Origin: SZUA-22 sp039714835
GTDB taxonomy: Bacteria > Bacteroidota > Ignavibacteria > Ignavibacteriales > Melioribacteraceae
Length of the DNA stretch: 7,495 nt
Assembly (NCBI GenBank): GCA_039714835.1
Contig: JBDLIN010000192.1
Span: 1 to 7,495, forward strand
Reading direction: 5' to 3'
Shown: piece after piece, positions 1 to 7,259 of the stretch
Numbering within the stretch: the first letter of the stretch is position 1
How the letters are laid out: each line of letters begins with the position of its first letter
The notes under the pieces: model-generated
What the model was told of the DNA's origin: nothing
Database searches by the model: none
Seen by the model: the letters and a program-made list of their open reading frames with translations, nothing else
Translations under genes and position numbers: made by a program

Positions 1-2
1 TA

Positions 3-1781
3 TTTGAAAATTATGCTACAACAAAAAATAAATTTCAAAAAAGGTTAATTAAACCAGTATCATTTGTAAAATTAGACACTTCTCATTATTTCGTTGATTT
101 TGGAAAAGATGCTTTTGGTACGTTGATTTTCTCCAATATCAATGTTAAAAGTATTGATAGCTTAATTATTCACTTAGGAGAAAAAATCACATCAGAAAAC
201 AGAATTGACCGAGATCCTACAGGAAATATCCGATATCAAGAAGTTCACCTCCCTGTCAATCCCAACCAAACTGAATATTGCCTGAAACTTCCAGCAGATA
301 AACGGAATACTTCTGGTGACGCTGTCCTACTTCCTGATTCGATGGGAGTAATTTTCCCTTTTAGATATTGTGAAATTGAAAATTATAATCAGGAACTTAA
401 ACCTGAAGATATTCAACAGAAAATATATCACTATTATTTTGAGGATAACCAGAGTATATTCGAAAGTTCTGATACTATTCTCAATCAAGTTTGGGACATT
501 AGTAAATACAGTATAAAAGCAACTTCCTTTACTGGATTATATATTGACGGTGACCGTGAAAGAATTCCCTATGAAGCTGATGCTTATATAAATCAACTTG
601 GTCATTATTATACTGATCGTGAGTATTCAATGGGAAGATTGACAAACGAGTATTTTATTGACCATCCCACCTGGCCTACAGAATGGATATTACACACTGT
701 CCCAATGTTCTACAATGACTTTATGTTTACTGGAAATATAGAATCAATTGAATATTATTACGAAGAATTAAAACATAAAACACTCATTAGTCTTGCTGGT
801 GAGGATGGATTGATATCATCACAAACACTCACTGATGAAATAATGACACAGTTAGGTTTCTCTGATCCAAAGAGAAGAATTAGAGATATTGTCGATTGGC
901 CTCCCGGACAAAAAGACACCGGCTGGAAACTGGCTAGACCAGAGGGAGAAAGAGATGGTTATGAATTTACAGCGTTTAATACAGTTGTTAATGCGTTCTA
1001 TTTTCAAAATTTAAAATTAATGTCCGAACTTGCTGGATATTTAGGAAAGAGTTCTGATTCAATATTTTATCTAAATCAAGCAGTAAAGGTAAAAGATTCG
1101 ATCAACGAAAAGCTGCTAGATAAAGAAAAAGGAATTTATATTGATGGAATAGGGTCTCAACATTCAGCACTACACGCAAATATATTCCCGCTTGCATTCA
1201 GTATTGTTCCGGATGAATACAAATCAAATGTGATCGAATTTATTAAATCTAGAGGAATGGCATGCAGCGTTTATGGTGCACAATATTTGCTGGAAGGACT
1301 ATATAGAGTCGGTGAAGCGGAATACGCCACGAGTCTACTTACTGCAACTCATGATAGAAGTTGGTGGAATATGATAAAATCGGGCTCAACAATCACAATG
1401 GAAGCATGGGATATGGAATACAAACCAAACTCAGATTGGAATCATGCTTGGGGTGCAGCACCAGCAAATATTATCCCCGGATATTTATGGGGCATAAAGC
1501 CAATTGAACCCGGATTCAAAAAAGTAGAGATAAAACCGCAATTGGATACACTTCGTTCATCAAAAATTATTGTTCCTACAATACGAGGCAGCATCAAAGC
1601 TGAATACCTAAAAGGAGACGAAAGCAACGTTTTTCAAATTTGGATTCCGGGCAACATGATCTGTCATTTTGAACTAACTCAAAAAACTTTCAATAAAATG
1701 TACTTAAATGAACTTGAGATACAACAAGGAAAGAATAGATTTTTATTAAATCCAGGATTTAACAAAATTACGATCAGGTAA
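3..1781 (+). CDS. GH78-type alpha-L-rhamnosidase-like glycoside hydrolase, 5'-truncated by window edge
   Basis: The reading frame is open from base 3 to a TAA at 1779-1781 (592 visible codons). The TTG at 123 is therefore not the start: homologous-looking sequence (FVDFGKDAFGTL, fragment residues 30-41) runs across it, and the true N-terminus, with any signal peptide, lies left of the window. Visible parts are a beta-rich N-terminal region (about 20-130), an (alpha/alpha)6-barrel-like catalytic domain (about 150-500) and a C-terminal beta-sandwich beginning near GIKPIEPGFKKVEIKP. The GH78-type acidic cluster is present as IDGDRERIPYEAD (D182, D184, E186, E191, D193; bases 543-581). A second acidic site lies in TMEAWD (E467, base 1401), followed by SDWNHAWG (H481). 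In GH78, Glu residues at these two sites act as general acid and base in inverting cleavage of alpha-L-rhamnosides. Substrate specificity within this broad family cannot be read; another deoxy-hexoside or a pectic side chain is possible. Family call fairly sure, exact activity less so. Confidence 0.85.
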   Translation, partial: FENYATTKNKFQKRLIKPVSFVKLDTSHYFVDFGKDAFGTLIFSNINVKSIDSLIIHLGEKITSENRIDRDPTGNIRYQEVHLPVNPNQTEYCLKLPADKRNTSGDAVLLPDSMGVIFPFRYCEIENYNQELKPEDIQQKIYHYYFEDNQSIFESSDTILNQVWDISKYSIKATSFTGLYIDGDRERIPYEADAYINQLGHYYTDREYSMGRLTNEYFIDHPTWPTEWILHTVPMFYNDFMFTGNIESIEYYYEELKHKTLISLAGEDGLISSQTLTDEIMTQLGFSDPKRRIRDIVDWPPGQKDTGWKLARPEGERDGYEFTAFNTVVNAFYFQNLKLMSELAGYLGKSSDSIFYLNQAVKVKDSINEKLLDKEKGIYIDGIGSQHSALHANIFPLAFSIVPDEYKSNVIEFIKSRGMACSVYGAQYLLEGLYRVGEAEYATSLLTATHDRSWWNMIKSGSTITMEAWDMEYKPNSDWNHAWGAAPANIIPGYLWGIKPIEPGFKKVEIKPQLDTLRSSKIIVPTIRGSIKAEYLKGDESNVFQIWIPGNMICHFELTQKTFNKMYLNELEIQQGKNRFLLNPGFNKITIR

Positions 1782-1826
1782 ATACTACTGAATAAATTTT
1801 ATCCACTCTCAATTCTTAATTAAAAT

Positions 1827-1856
1827 AATTCAAACATACAATCGATTGTTTGAATT
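1827..1856. repeat. 10-bp perfect inverted repeat (hairpin or operator) upstream of receptor gene
   Basis: AATTCAAACA (1827-1836) and TGTTTGAATT (1847-1856) are exact reverse complements around a 10-base spacer. The stem is A/T-rich, with two G-C pairs, and is followed by TTAT rather than a proper U-tract, so it would be a poor rho-independent terminator for the glycosidase gene. Its place just upstream of the -7-like element suits a protein-binding site equally well. Confidence 0.45.
1838..1849. promoter_or_regulatory. 12-bp palindrome ACAATCGATTGT, possible LacI-type operator
   Basis: ACAATCGATTGT is perfectly self-complementary. Its core AATCGATT fits the AAnCGnTT centre common in operators of LacI-family sugar regulators. 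It lies 13 bp upstream of the putative -7 element, where a bound repressor would interfere with polymerase. It overlaps, off-centre by 2 bp, the hairpin at 1827-1856. The palindrome is visible; the regulator family is inferred from the core only. Confidence 0.35.
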
Positions 1857-1862
1857 TTATCT

Positions 1863-1870
1863 TATATTTG
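1863..1870 (+). promoter_or_regulatory. Bacteroidota-type -7 promoter element TATATTTG
   Basis: TATATTTG matches the Bacteroidota -7 consensus TAnnTTTG exactly. Transcription would start near 1876, leaving a leader of roughly 30 nt before the ATG at 1905. The partner -33 TTTG/TTG is not at the usual distance of about 19 bp: the nearest TTTG (1849-1852) is only 10 bp away. The call therefore rests on the -7 element and its position. Confidence 0.4.
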
Positions 1871-1904
1871 CAGCTAATATTTGAATAGAAAGTGTGGATA
1901 AAGA

Positions 1905-3938
1905 ATGTACCGTTATTTAGTAATGTTTTATATTACTTTAATTATTAGCAGCACTATATACGCTCAGGAGGATAATACATATCGACTCGAAGATGATGTT
2001 ATAGTCTCTGCATCCCGCTATGAACAAGAGCAATATCAAGCTTCTGAAGCAATTTCGATATTGAATCAGAACCAAATTGAATTTATGAATCCGATTAATT
2101 CCGCATACTCACTTCTGGGCACAGCAGGATTATGGATGCAGCAAACCAACAATGGCGGTGGTTCTCCGTTTGTTAGAGGTTTAACCGGTAATCAAACACT
2201 AATTATGATTGATGGGATACGGCTCAACAATTCAACATTTAGATATGGACCAAATCAATATCTTAATACAATAAACATCAACAGCATTCAAAGAATAGAA
2301 GTAATGAGAGGTTCCGGCTCTGTTCAATATGGGAGCGATGCACTTGGTGGTACAGTCCACTTTATAACAAAATCACCAACAATTACTCCCGATAATCAAG
2401 CACTTAAGTTGGGATTGAATGCTAAATATTTATCAGAAAATATTGAGAAATCTGGCTATATGAATTTTGATTATTCTTCTCCAGTTATTGGTTTAACAGG
2501 ATTAGTATCATATAAAGATTTTGGAGATGTAGTTTCCGGAGGAGATATTGGAAAGCAAATCCCCTCTTCATATAATGAATATGCAGCAAATCTAAAATCT
2601 ATATTTAAGGTAACTGATTCATATTTTCTAACATTATCATATGATTATCTCAAACAGTCAGATGTTAATCGATATGATCAAGTAACTCAAAGGGGTTACG
2701 AATATTATAAGTTTGATCCTCAAATCCGTCATTTAGCTTATCTTCGAAATAATATATCAACTAACTCAGATCTTTTTAAAAATTTTGCATTTACAGTTTC
2801 ATGGCAGCAATCTGATGAAACAAGAAAAAAGAAAAAATTAAACAGTACTACTCAAACATTAGAAAATGATAAAGTAAATGTACTTGGAATTAACTTCGAA
2901 ACTATTTCACAGTTTTCACAATCTTGGAAAGCAAACTCCGGTGTTGAACTTTACTACGATTATGTTAATAGCATCAAAGAGAATCAAGATCTATTAAGCG
3001 GAATAAGTACTTTCAAAAGAGGCTTGTATGCTGATAACAGTAAAGCATTTAATCTTTCGATCTATAGTATGCATAACATTCATTTTGGTAAAACAACTTT
3101 TAATGGTGGGTTAAGATTTAACACTAATGCTATTGATATTAAAGACGATACATTTGAAGATGTAAAAATATCACCGATGGCTGTGACCGGACATATATCT
3201 GCTCAATATCACCTTTCAAATTTTTTACAACTCATCGGAAGAATAAATACTGCATACAGGACACCAAATATAAATGATTTAAGTTCATTTGGTTCATTTG
3301 ATTATGGAGTAGAAGTTCCAAATAAAATTCTTGATCCTGAACGATCAATTAATTTTGAAGCCGGAATTAAAGTACGATCAAAGTACATAACAGGTTCTTT
3401 CTTTGTATATCGAAATAATTTGATCAATCTGATAGATCGTGTAAGAGCAACATATAATGGTGATTCAACTTATCAAGGTGAAAATGTATATACAAAAGTT
3501 AATGTCGGTAAAGCATATATCCAAGGTATTGAAGGAGACCTCACTTATCATTTAAGTAGAAGTTTTTTATTGTATTCAAATCTGAATTACACCTATGGAT
3601 ATAACACCACTAAAGGTGAACCGATGAGAAGAATTCCTCCATTAAACGGAAATTTAACTTTAATATATAATTATTCTTCTGTGAAACTTTCTTTGGAAAT
3701 GTTATTTGCTGCAAAGCAGGACCGATTATCATCTGGCGATGTTGATGATCATCGAATTCCAGATGGCGGTACTCCAGGATGGGAAGTGCTTAATTTATAT
3801 GGGACGTATAATATAAAGCCTTTTATATTTTCAGTTGGTTTACTCAACATATTTAACGAAGAATATAGAACACACGGCAGTGGCATTAATGGAATTGGTC
3901 GCAGTGTTTTCATCGCTGTTAATTATCAATTCGAATAA
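1905..3938 (+). CDS. TonB-dependent outer-membrane receptor (BtuB/CirA/heme-receptor type)
   Basis: This 677-aa protein is a gated outer-membrane beta-barrel that imports a scarce ligand using TonB-ExbBD energy. Residues 1-20 form a Sec signal peptide ending IYA before Q21. A TonB-box-like stretch, DDVIVSA, spans 30-36. The plug domain covers about 36-158, with RGLTGNQTLIMIDGIRLN (91-108) and IEVMRGSGSVQYGSDALGG (131-149). The barrel fills the rest and ends NYQFE, close to the usual aromatic C-terminal signature; the YRTHGSGINGIGRS motif near the end is typical of this receptor group. It lacks the N-terminal carboxypeptidase-like domain and the length (about 1000 aa) of SusC proteins, and no SusD follows, so it is not a standard glycan importer. 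The ligand could be heme, a siderophore, a corrinoid or an oligosaccharide. The ATG at 1905 has only a weak GGA site 6 nt upstream, but the signal peptide supports it. The upstream glycosidase gene is 123 bp away on the same strand. Confidence 0.9.
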   Translation: MYRYLVMFYITLIISSTIYAQEDNTYRLEDDVIVSASRYEQEQYQASEAISILNQNQIEFMNPINSAYSLLGTAGLWMQQTNNGGGSPFVRGLTGNQTLIMIDGIRLNNSTFRYGPNQYLNTININSIQRIEVMRGSGSVQYGSDALGGTVHFITKSPTITPDNQALKLGLNAKYLSENIEKSGYMNFDYSSPVIGLTGLVSYKDFGDVVSGGDIGKQIPSSYNEYAANLKSIFKVTDSYFLTLSYDYLKQSDVNRYDQVTQRGYEYYKFDPQIRHLAYLRNNISTNSDLFKNFAFTVSWQQSDETRKKKKLNSTTQTLENDKVNVLGINFETISQFSQSWKANSGVELYYDYVNSIKENQDLLSGISTFKRGLYADNSKAFNLSIYSMHNIHFGKTTFNGGLRFNTNAIDIKDDTFEDVKISPMAVTGHISAQYHLSNFLQLIGRINTAYRTPNINDLSSFGSFDYGVEVPNKILDPERSINFEAGIKVRSKYITGSFFVYRNNLINLIDRVRATYNGDSTYQGENVYTKVNVGKAYIQGIEGDLTYHLSRSFLLYSNLNYTYGYNTTKGEPMRRIPPLNGNLTLIYNYSSVKLSLEMLFAAKQDRLSSGDVDDHRIPDGGTPGWEVLNLYGTYNIKPFIFSVGLLNIFNEEYRTHGSGINGIGRSVFIAVNYQFE

Positions 3939-3945
3939 CTCAAAT

Positions 3946-5238
3946 CTATTTATCAAGAAAATGCTTGTCAGCAAAATTAAGATATTGTTCCCAATCGTAT
4001 TTTGTAGCGCTATGCTTACCAGTCCTAATGTGATATCCAATAAAATCACCAACTGAATTATTCACTTCAGGCATACTCTCGGTCTGCAATCCTGCTTTAC
4101 CAAATAAACTATAGACAGGTTCAGCGTTTTTAGCTGAAAGAAATTCTCCATGAGGATCTGCCCACCTATCTTGTTCTGCACTTGCAACATAAGCCAGTCG
4201 TGGAGCAATTAAGGCTATCAGCATATGCTGATCTATAGGCAGTTCATCCTCGTTATCATTATACTTTTTGAAATTTCCACAGAACCAGTGAGGGAAAGAA
4301 TTATTTATCTTTTTAACGGTTTCACCAAATCTCCTTCTTGATAATGCTGCTCCCCCGCATCCGGAATTATTTGAAATAGCTATTGCAAATCTTTGATCTT
4401 GAGCTCCAGCCCAAAGAGCCGTTTTACCTAAACGCGAGTGCCCCATAACAACTACTTTTTCCTTATCTACAGATCGATCTGTTACAAGATAATCCATAGC
4501 TCGACTTAAGCCCCAAGCCCATGCAGAGATCGAAGTCCATTCATCAGCATTTACTTTACTTTGTCCATTTTTATAAAAGAGTGAATGAACTCCATTCTTA
4601 AATCCATCATGAATATCTGGATCAATATCGCCATAGTAAATCGTCGCTAATGCATAACCACGCTCAATTAAATATTTTACTTCCCAACTAGAAGCTCTGA
4701 CACCTCTTGTAGACTCATCTGCTCTATTATTTTTTATATTAAAGAGTTTATTATTTCTTACCCAGTTCTTTGTTATGGTGATTTTTTCATCATTACACAC
4801 TGCTTGATTACCATAGAAGTTTAAGCCTAAAATTACTGGATGTGTTTTTTTACCATTATCTGGAAAATATAATAAAAGATTGAAAGTAATTTCTTTATCA
4901 TTGTTATTAATTATGATCTCTATTTCCTTACGAACAGCACTTCCATTAAATGCAGAGTTATCTTCTGAAATAACTTTATACTTTTGTGAATCAGGTTTTC
5001 CTGGAGCTTTACCATAAACCTCACTTTCAAATAACTGCAAAATTTCAGGTCGCTTTTTCTCTAACCAATCTTGCTTATTAGATATCTCACTTCCATCTTC
5101 AAGTATTAAAGGATCAGGCAAAGTATATGCTGGGACTTTTGATTCATCATAGTTGATATCACTGTTTTGTGTAAAACTTATTGATGAAGTAAATAATATT
5201 ATAACAGATATAAGGAAAAATAATGAACTTTTTTTCAT
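3946..5238 (-). CDS. CE15 glucuronoyl-esterase-like secreted alpha/beta hydrolase
   Basis: This 430-aa protein has a Sec signal peptide (about 1-23, ending SFT-Q) and one CE15 catalytic domain of normal length. CE15 enzymes hydrolyse esters of (4-O-methyl-)glucuronate. The nucleophile elbow is GHSRLGK (266-272, Ser268), with Arg269 expected at the oxyanion. The histidine is His409 in TGKHSATKYDW. Downstream blocks SNNSGCGGAALSRRRFGE (289-306), FPHWFC (315-320) and SAEQDRWADP (353-362) are typical of bacterial CE15 proteins; Lys272, Glu306 and Trp359 probably contact the uronate. The acid found after strand 6 in fungal and some bacterial members is Asn291 or Ser292 here, so Asp357 (or Glu355) is the likely triad acid. 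Cys294 and Cys320 could form a disulfide. The ATG has AGG 8 nt upstream. It lies 46 bp after the sulfatase gene on the same strand, probably in one operon. Such proteins are often labelled acetylxylan esterase; CE15 fits better. Confidence 0.88.
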   Translation of the reverse strand: MKKSSLFFLISVIILFTSSISFTQNSDINYDESKVPAYTLPDPLILEDGSEISNKQDWLEKKRPEILQLFESEVYGKAPGKPDSQKYKVISEDNSAFNGSAVRKEIEIIINNNDKEITFNLLLYFPDNGKKTHPVILGLNFYGNQAVCNDEKITITKNWVRNNKLFNIKNNRADESTRGVRASSWEVKYLIERGYALATIYYGDIDPDIHDGFKNGVHSLFYKNGQSKVNADEWTSISAWAWGLSRAMDYLVTDRSVDKEKVVVMGHSRLGKTALWAGAQDQRFAIAISNNSGCGGAALSRRRFGETVKKINNSFPHWFCGNFKKYNDNEDELPIDQHMLIALIAPRLAYVASAEQDRWADPHGEFLSAKNAEPVYSLFGKAGLQTESMPEVNNSVGDFIGYHIRTGKHSATKYDWEQYLNFADKHFLDK

Positions 5239-5284
5239 GTGTTTTACCTATAAATTTATTCTTTAACAGACATGTTTAATTCTT

Positions 5285-7069
5285 TTAATTTTTAATAACA
5301 TCAACCTGCCATGCACCGGATTTATTGTCGTTATTCTCAATGAGATTCGCTGATAGTTTATGATCTCCACTATTTATAGTAACATTTTGAAATAACACTT
5401 CAGATTGTTCACTTGAAATCTGCTTCTCATAAATTGTTTCATCAATATCAAGAACCACACTAGCATTTGAATGTGGATAATTAAAACGAACACGAATATC
5501 ATACAACGCCTCTGCTTCTGAATGCAATAACCAAAACCCTGTTGCTTCCTTTAACCACGGACTTTTTTCTATCTGCCGCCAGTCCTGTCTTGTTAATACA
5601 ACTGGATTCTCATATTCTGTACCAATACAAATATTCAATGGTATGTAATTATTCGGTTTTGTATTACTTACATCATTAAACCAAGTTTCATATGCTTTTT
5701 TTAATTCCTTAACTATTTGAAGATTTTCAGTAGCGACATCCTTCATTTCTAAATTATCATTCAGCATATCATACAATTCAAACTTTGGCTTGCCTGTAAA
5801 TTGCTCTTGGAAAAATCCATTGGCATGTAGTAATTTCCAGCGCTGATTACGAATTGCAAAATTATTATACAGTTGCGGGATATTACTACGATGAGCTTGT
5901 AATATTAAATTACGGTCTGGCCAGGATACGTTTCTTTTTATCAATAAAGGAAGAATGCTTCTGCCGTCTATTTCAATATTATTCGGTTCTGCTATACCAC
6001 ATGCATCAAGAATGGTTGGAAAAATGTCGATGTGAGCAGAAATTTTATCACTTATCATTGAAGGATCTAATTTATCTGGCCAATGTAGAAAAAGCGGGGA
6101 ACGAATACCACCTTCATAAACTTCTGTTTTCTTCCCTTTCATTCCAGCAACGTAACGGCGTCCGTTTGGTCCGTTATCTACCATAAAAATCACAAGAGTA
6201 TTTTTGCTCAATTTTAACTCATCTAATTTATGAAACAACATACCCACATTATCATCGATGTTTGTTATCATTGCATAGATCCGTGCCCTACGATCGGTAT
6301 CAGAATCACTGAGTAATGGATGTCCAAAATTTTGTGGGAACTGATCATTACTAAGATTCATCGATTTATATTCATTGTAAAGTTCTTTTGGAATATCTTC
6401 AAACGGTGAATGAGGTGTATTTGTCGATAGGTATAAAAAGAAATTCTTGTCTTGATCTGTAGTTTTTTTTATCCATTCCACAGCTTTGTTAAAATAAATA
6501 TCTGTACAATATCCCTTTTCCTGCACCTGTTTGCCGTTATGAAATAAGGTTGGATCAGTATATTTGCCTTCACCATCCGGAGGATCAGATTCCTGTCCGA
6601 TACCACCGCCTTTATGTACCAAGACTTCATCAAATCCCTGCTCCTGCGGGCGCATCGGATAATTATCCCCGAGGTGCCACTTCCCGAAAATCGCTGTAGC
6701 ATACCCCTCAGATTGCATAATTTCTGCAATGGTAATTTCTTCAGGGGCCATCATAGCACGTCCTAAAAATGTCCCGACTACACCGGTTCGGTAATTATAA
6801 CGACCTGTCATTAAAGATGCACGTGTTGGAGCACATACAGGACTTACATAAAAGTTGTTCATCTTGGCACTCTCATTTGCCATAGCATCTAAATTTGGTG
6901 TTCTGATTATTGGATTACCTGTAACACCAAGATCTCCATACCCTTGATCGTCTGTCATAATTAGAATTACATTGGGACGCTCCTCTGTTGATAAATTACT
7001 CTGATCAGAAGAGCATGAAAATAAAACAAGTATAAAGAATATGAGAGTATAATAAAATGAAGTATTCAC
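5285..7069 (-). CDS. S1-family sulfatase lipoprotein (Cys-type, formylglycine-dependent)
   Basis: This 594-aa enzyme hydrolyses sulfate esters, most likely on sugars. The N-terminus is a lipoprotein signal with Cys19 in LFSC (Phe at -2 is unusual but tolerable), giving a periplasmic or surface-anchored protein. The S1 signature CAPTR starts at Cys79, the residue converted to formylglycine; maturation needs an FGE or anSME enzyme not encoded here. Other active-site blocks are MTDDQGYGD (Asp40, Asp41, calcium), FGKWHLG (Lys130, His132), TPHSPF (His220), VDNGPNG (Asp298, Asn299) and KGKKTEVYEGGIRSP (311-325). After about residue 480 a C-terminal beta-rich domain follows (TRQDWR at 493-498, ending SGAWQVDVIKN). 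The subfamily and the sulfated position are not readable. The start is GTG at 7069: an in-frame TAA lies 18 nt upstream and no better start precedes the signal peptide. No Shine-Dalgarno is visible. It is the promoter-proximal partner of the CE15 gene, and the pair suggests a sulfated, uronate-containing glycan. Confidence 0.93.
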   Translation of the reverse strand: MNTSFYYTLIFFILVLFSCSSDQSNLSTEERPNVILIMTDDQGYGDLGVTGNPIIRTPNLDAMANESAKMNNFYVSPVCAPTRASLMTGRYNYRTGVVGTFLGRAMMAPEEITIAEIMQSEGYATAIFGKWHLGDNYPMRPQEQGFDEVLVHKGGGIGQESDPPDGEGKYTDPTLFHNGKQVQEKGYCTDIYFNKAVEWIKKTTDQDKNFFLYLSTNTPHSPFEDIPKELYNEYKSMNLSNDQFPQNFGHPLLSDSDTDRRARIYAMITNIDDNVGMLFHKLDELKLSKNTLVIFMVDNGPNGRRYVAGMKGKKTEVYEGGIRSPLFLHWPDKLDPSMISDKISAHIDIFPTILDACGIAEPNNIEIDGRSILPLLIKRNVSWPDRNLILQAHRSNIPQLYNNFAIRNQRWKLLHANGFFQEQFTGKPKFELYDMLNDNLEMKDVATENLQIVKELKKAYETWFNDVSNTKPNNYIPLNICIGTEYENPVVLTRQDWRQIEKSPWLKEATGFWLLHSEAEALYDIRVRFNYPHSNASVVLDIDETIYEKQISSEQSEVLFQNVTINSGDHKLSANLIENNDNKSGAWQVDVIKN

Positions 7070-7171
7070 TGTAGTTTTTATTTGTTATCTAAATTATCTT
7101 AATAAAAGAATACATCTCTAACACACTAAAAGTAAATATTTAATTTTATAGATTAAAATATATTTTCAATA

Positions 7172-7201
7172 TTGATTTTATATACTTCATTGTATAATTT
7201 G
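7172..7201 (+). promoter_or_regulatory. Promoter-like element upstream of the rightmost gene
   Basis: TTG at 7172-7174, an 18-bp spacer and TATAATTTG at 7193-7201 resemble a Bacteroidota promoter (TTG and TAnnTTTG), with one extra base inside the -7 element. TATAAT within it would also serve a sigma-70-type polymerase. The surrounding DNA is extremely A/T-rich, so chance matches are expected. I found no convincing promoter on the minus strand for the sulfatase-esterase pair in this same gap (7070-7259). Confidence 0.3.
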
Positions 7202-7213
7202 CTGACCATTACA

Positions 7214-7239
7214 TTTATTATAGATAATAGTATAATAAA
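7214..7239. repeat. 9-bp A/T-only inverted repeat in the leader of the rightmost gene
   Basis: TTTATTATA (7214-7222) and TATAATAAA (7231-7239) are exact reverse complements around an 8-base loop, centred 33 bp before the ATG at 7260. With no G-C pairs, the RNA hairpin would be weak, so a DNA-binding site or plain A/T-richness are alternatives. The right arm ends 9 bases before the Shine-Dalgarno sequence at 7249. Confidence 0.3.
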
Positions 7240-7248
7240 ATCCTCAAT

Positions 7249-7253
7249 AGGAG
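7249..7253 (+). promoter_or_regulatory. Ribosome-binding site AGGAG
   Basis: AGGAG with a 6-nt spacer to the ATG at 7260 is the strongest Shine-Dalgarno sequence in the window and fixes the start of the rightmost gene. The receptor and sulfatase genes have weak or no such site. Confidence 0.75.
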
Positions 7254-7259
7254 AATATA

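Larger units (their letters stand above)
1798..1902 (+). repeat. Long-range 9-bp inverted repeat pairing with the receptor gene's ribosome-binding site
   Basis: TTTATCCAC at 1798-1806 is the exact reverse complement of GTGGATAAA at 1894-1902. The right arm contains the only Shine-Dalgarno-like bases (GGA, 1896-1898) ahead of the ATG at 1905. The left arm lies just after the stop of the upstream glycosidase gene and upstream of the putative promoter at 1863-1870. A read-through transcript would carry both arms and could mask the ribosome-binding site; a transcript begun at the local promoter would lack the left arm. The match is seen directly; the regulatory role is inference. Confidence 0.4.

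Noticed and set aside
123..125. TTG as start codon of the first gene
   Set aside because: The same frame is open to base 3 and the upstream residues continue the GH78-like N-terminal pattern, so the gene starts outside the window.
1442..1627. 61-codon minus-strand open frame
   Set aside because: It lies wholly inside the glycosidase gene on the opposite strand and has no ribosome-binding site or recognisable domain.
1827..1860. Rho-independent terminator for the first gene
   Set aside because: The stem has only two G-C pairs and the following bases TTATCTTA do not form a U-tract; an operator or leader structure fits better.
3835..4056. Open frames of about 70 codons on both strands across the convergent gene ends
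   Set aside because: They overlap the well-supported receptor and CE15 C-termini in other frames and show no domain.
5239..5284. Separate promoter between the sulfatase and CE15 genes
   Set aside because: The gap is 46 bp and shows only the CE15 ribosome-binding site; no -33/-7 pair is visible, so co-transcription is simpler.
5854..6186. 110-codon plus-strand open frame
   Set aside because: It is antisense to conserved sulfatase active-site sequence, and its translation has no recognisable pattern.
6469..6729. 86-codon minus-strand open frame
   Set aside because: It lies inside the sulfatase gene in another frame; the sulfatase frame carries the motifs.
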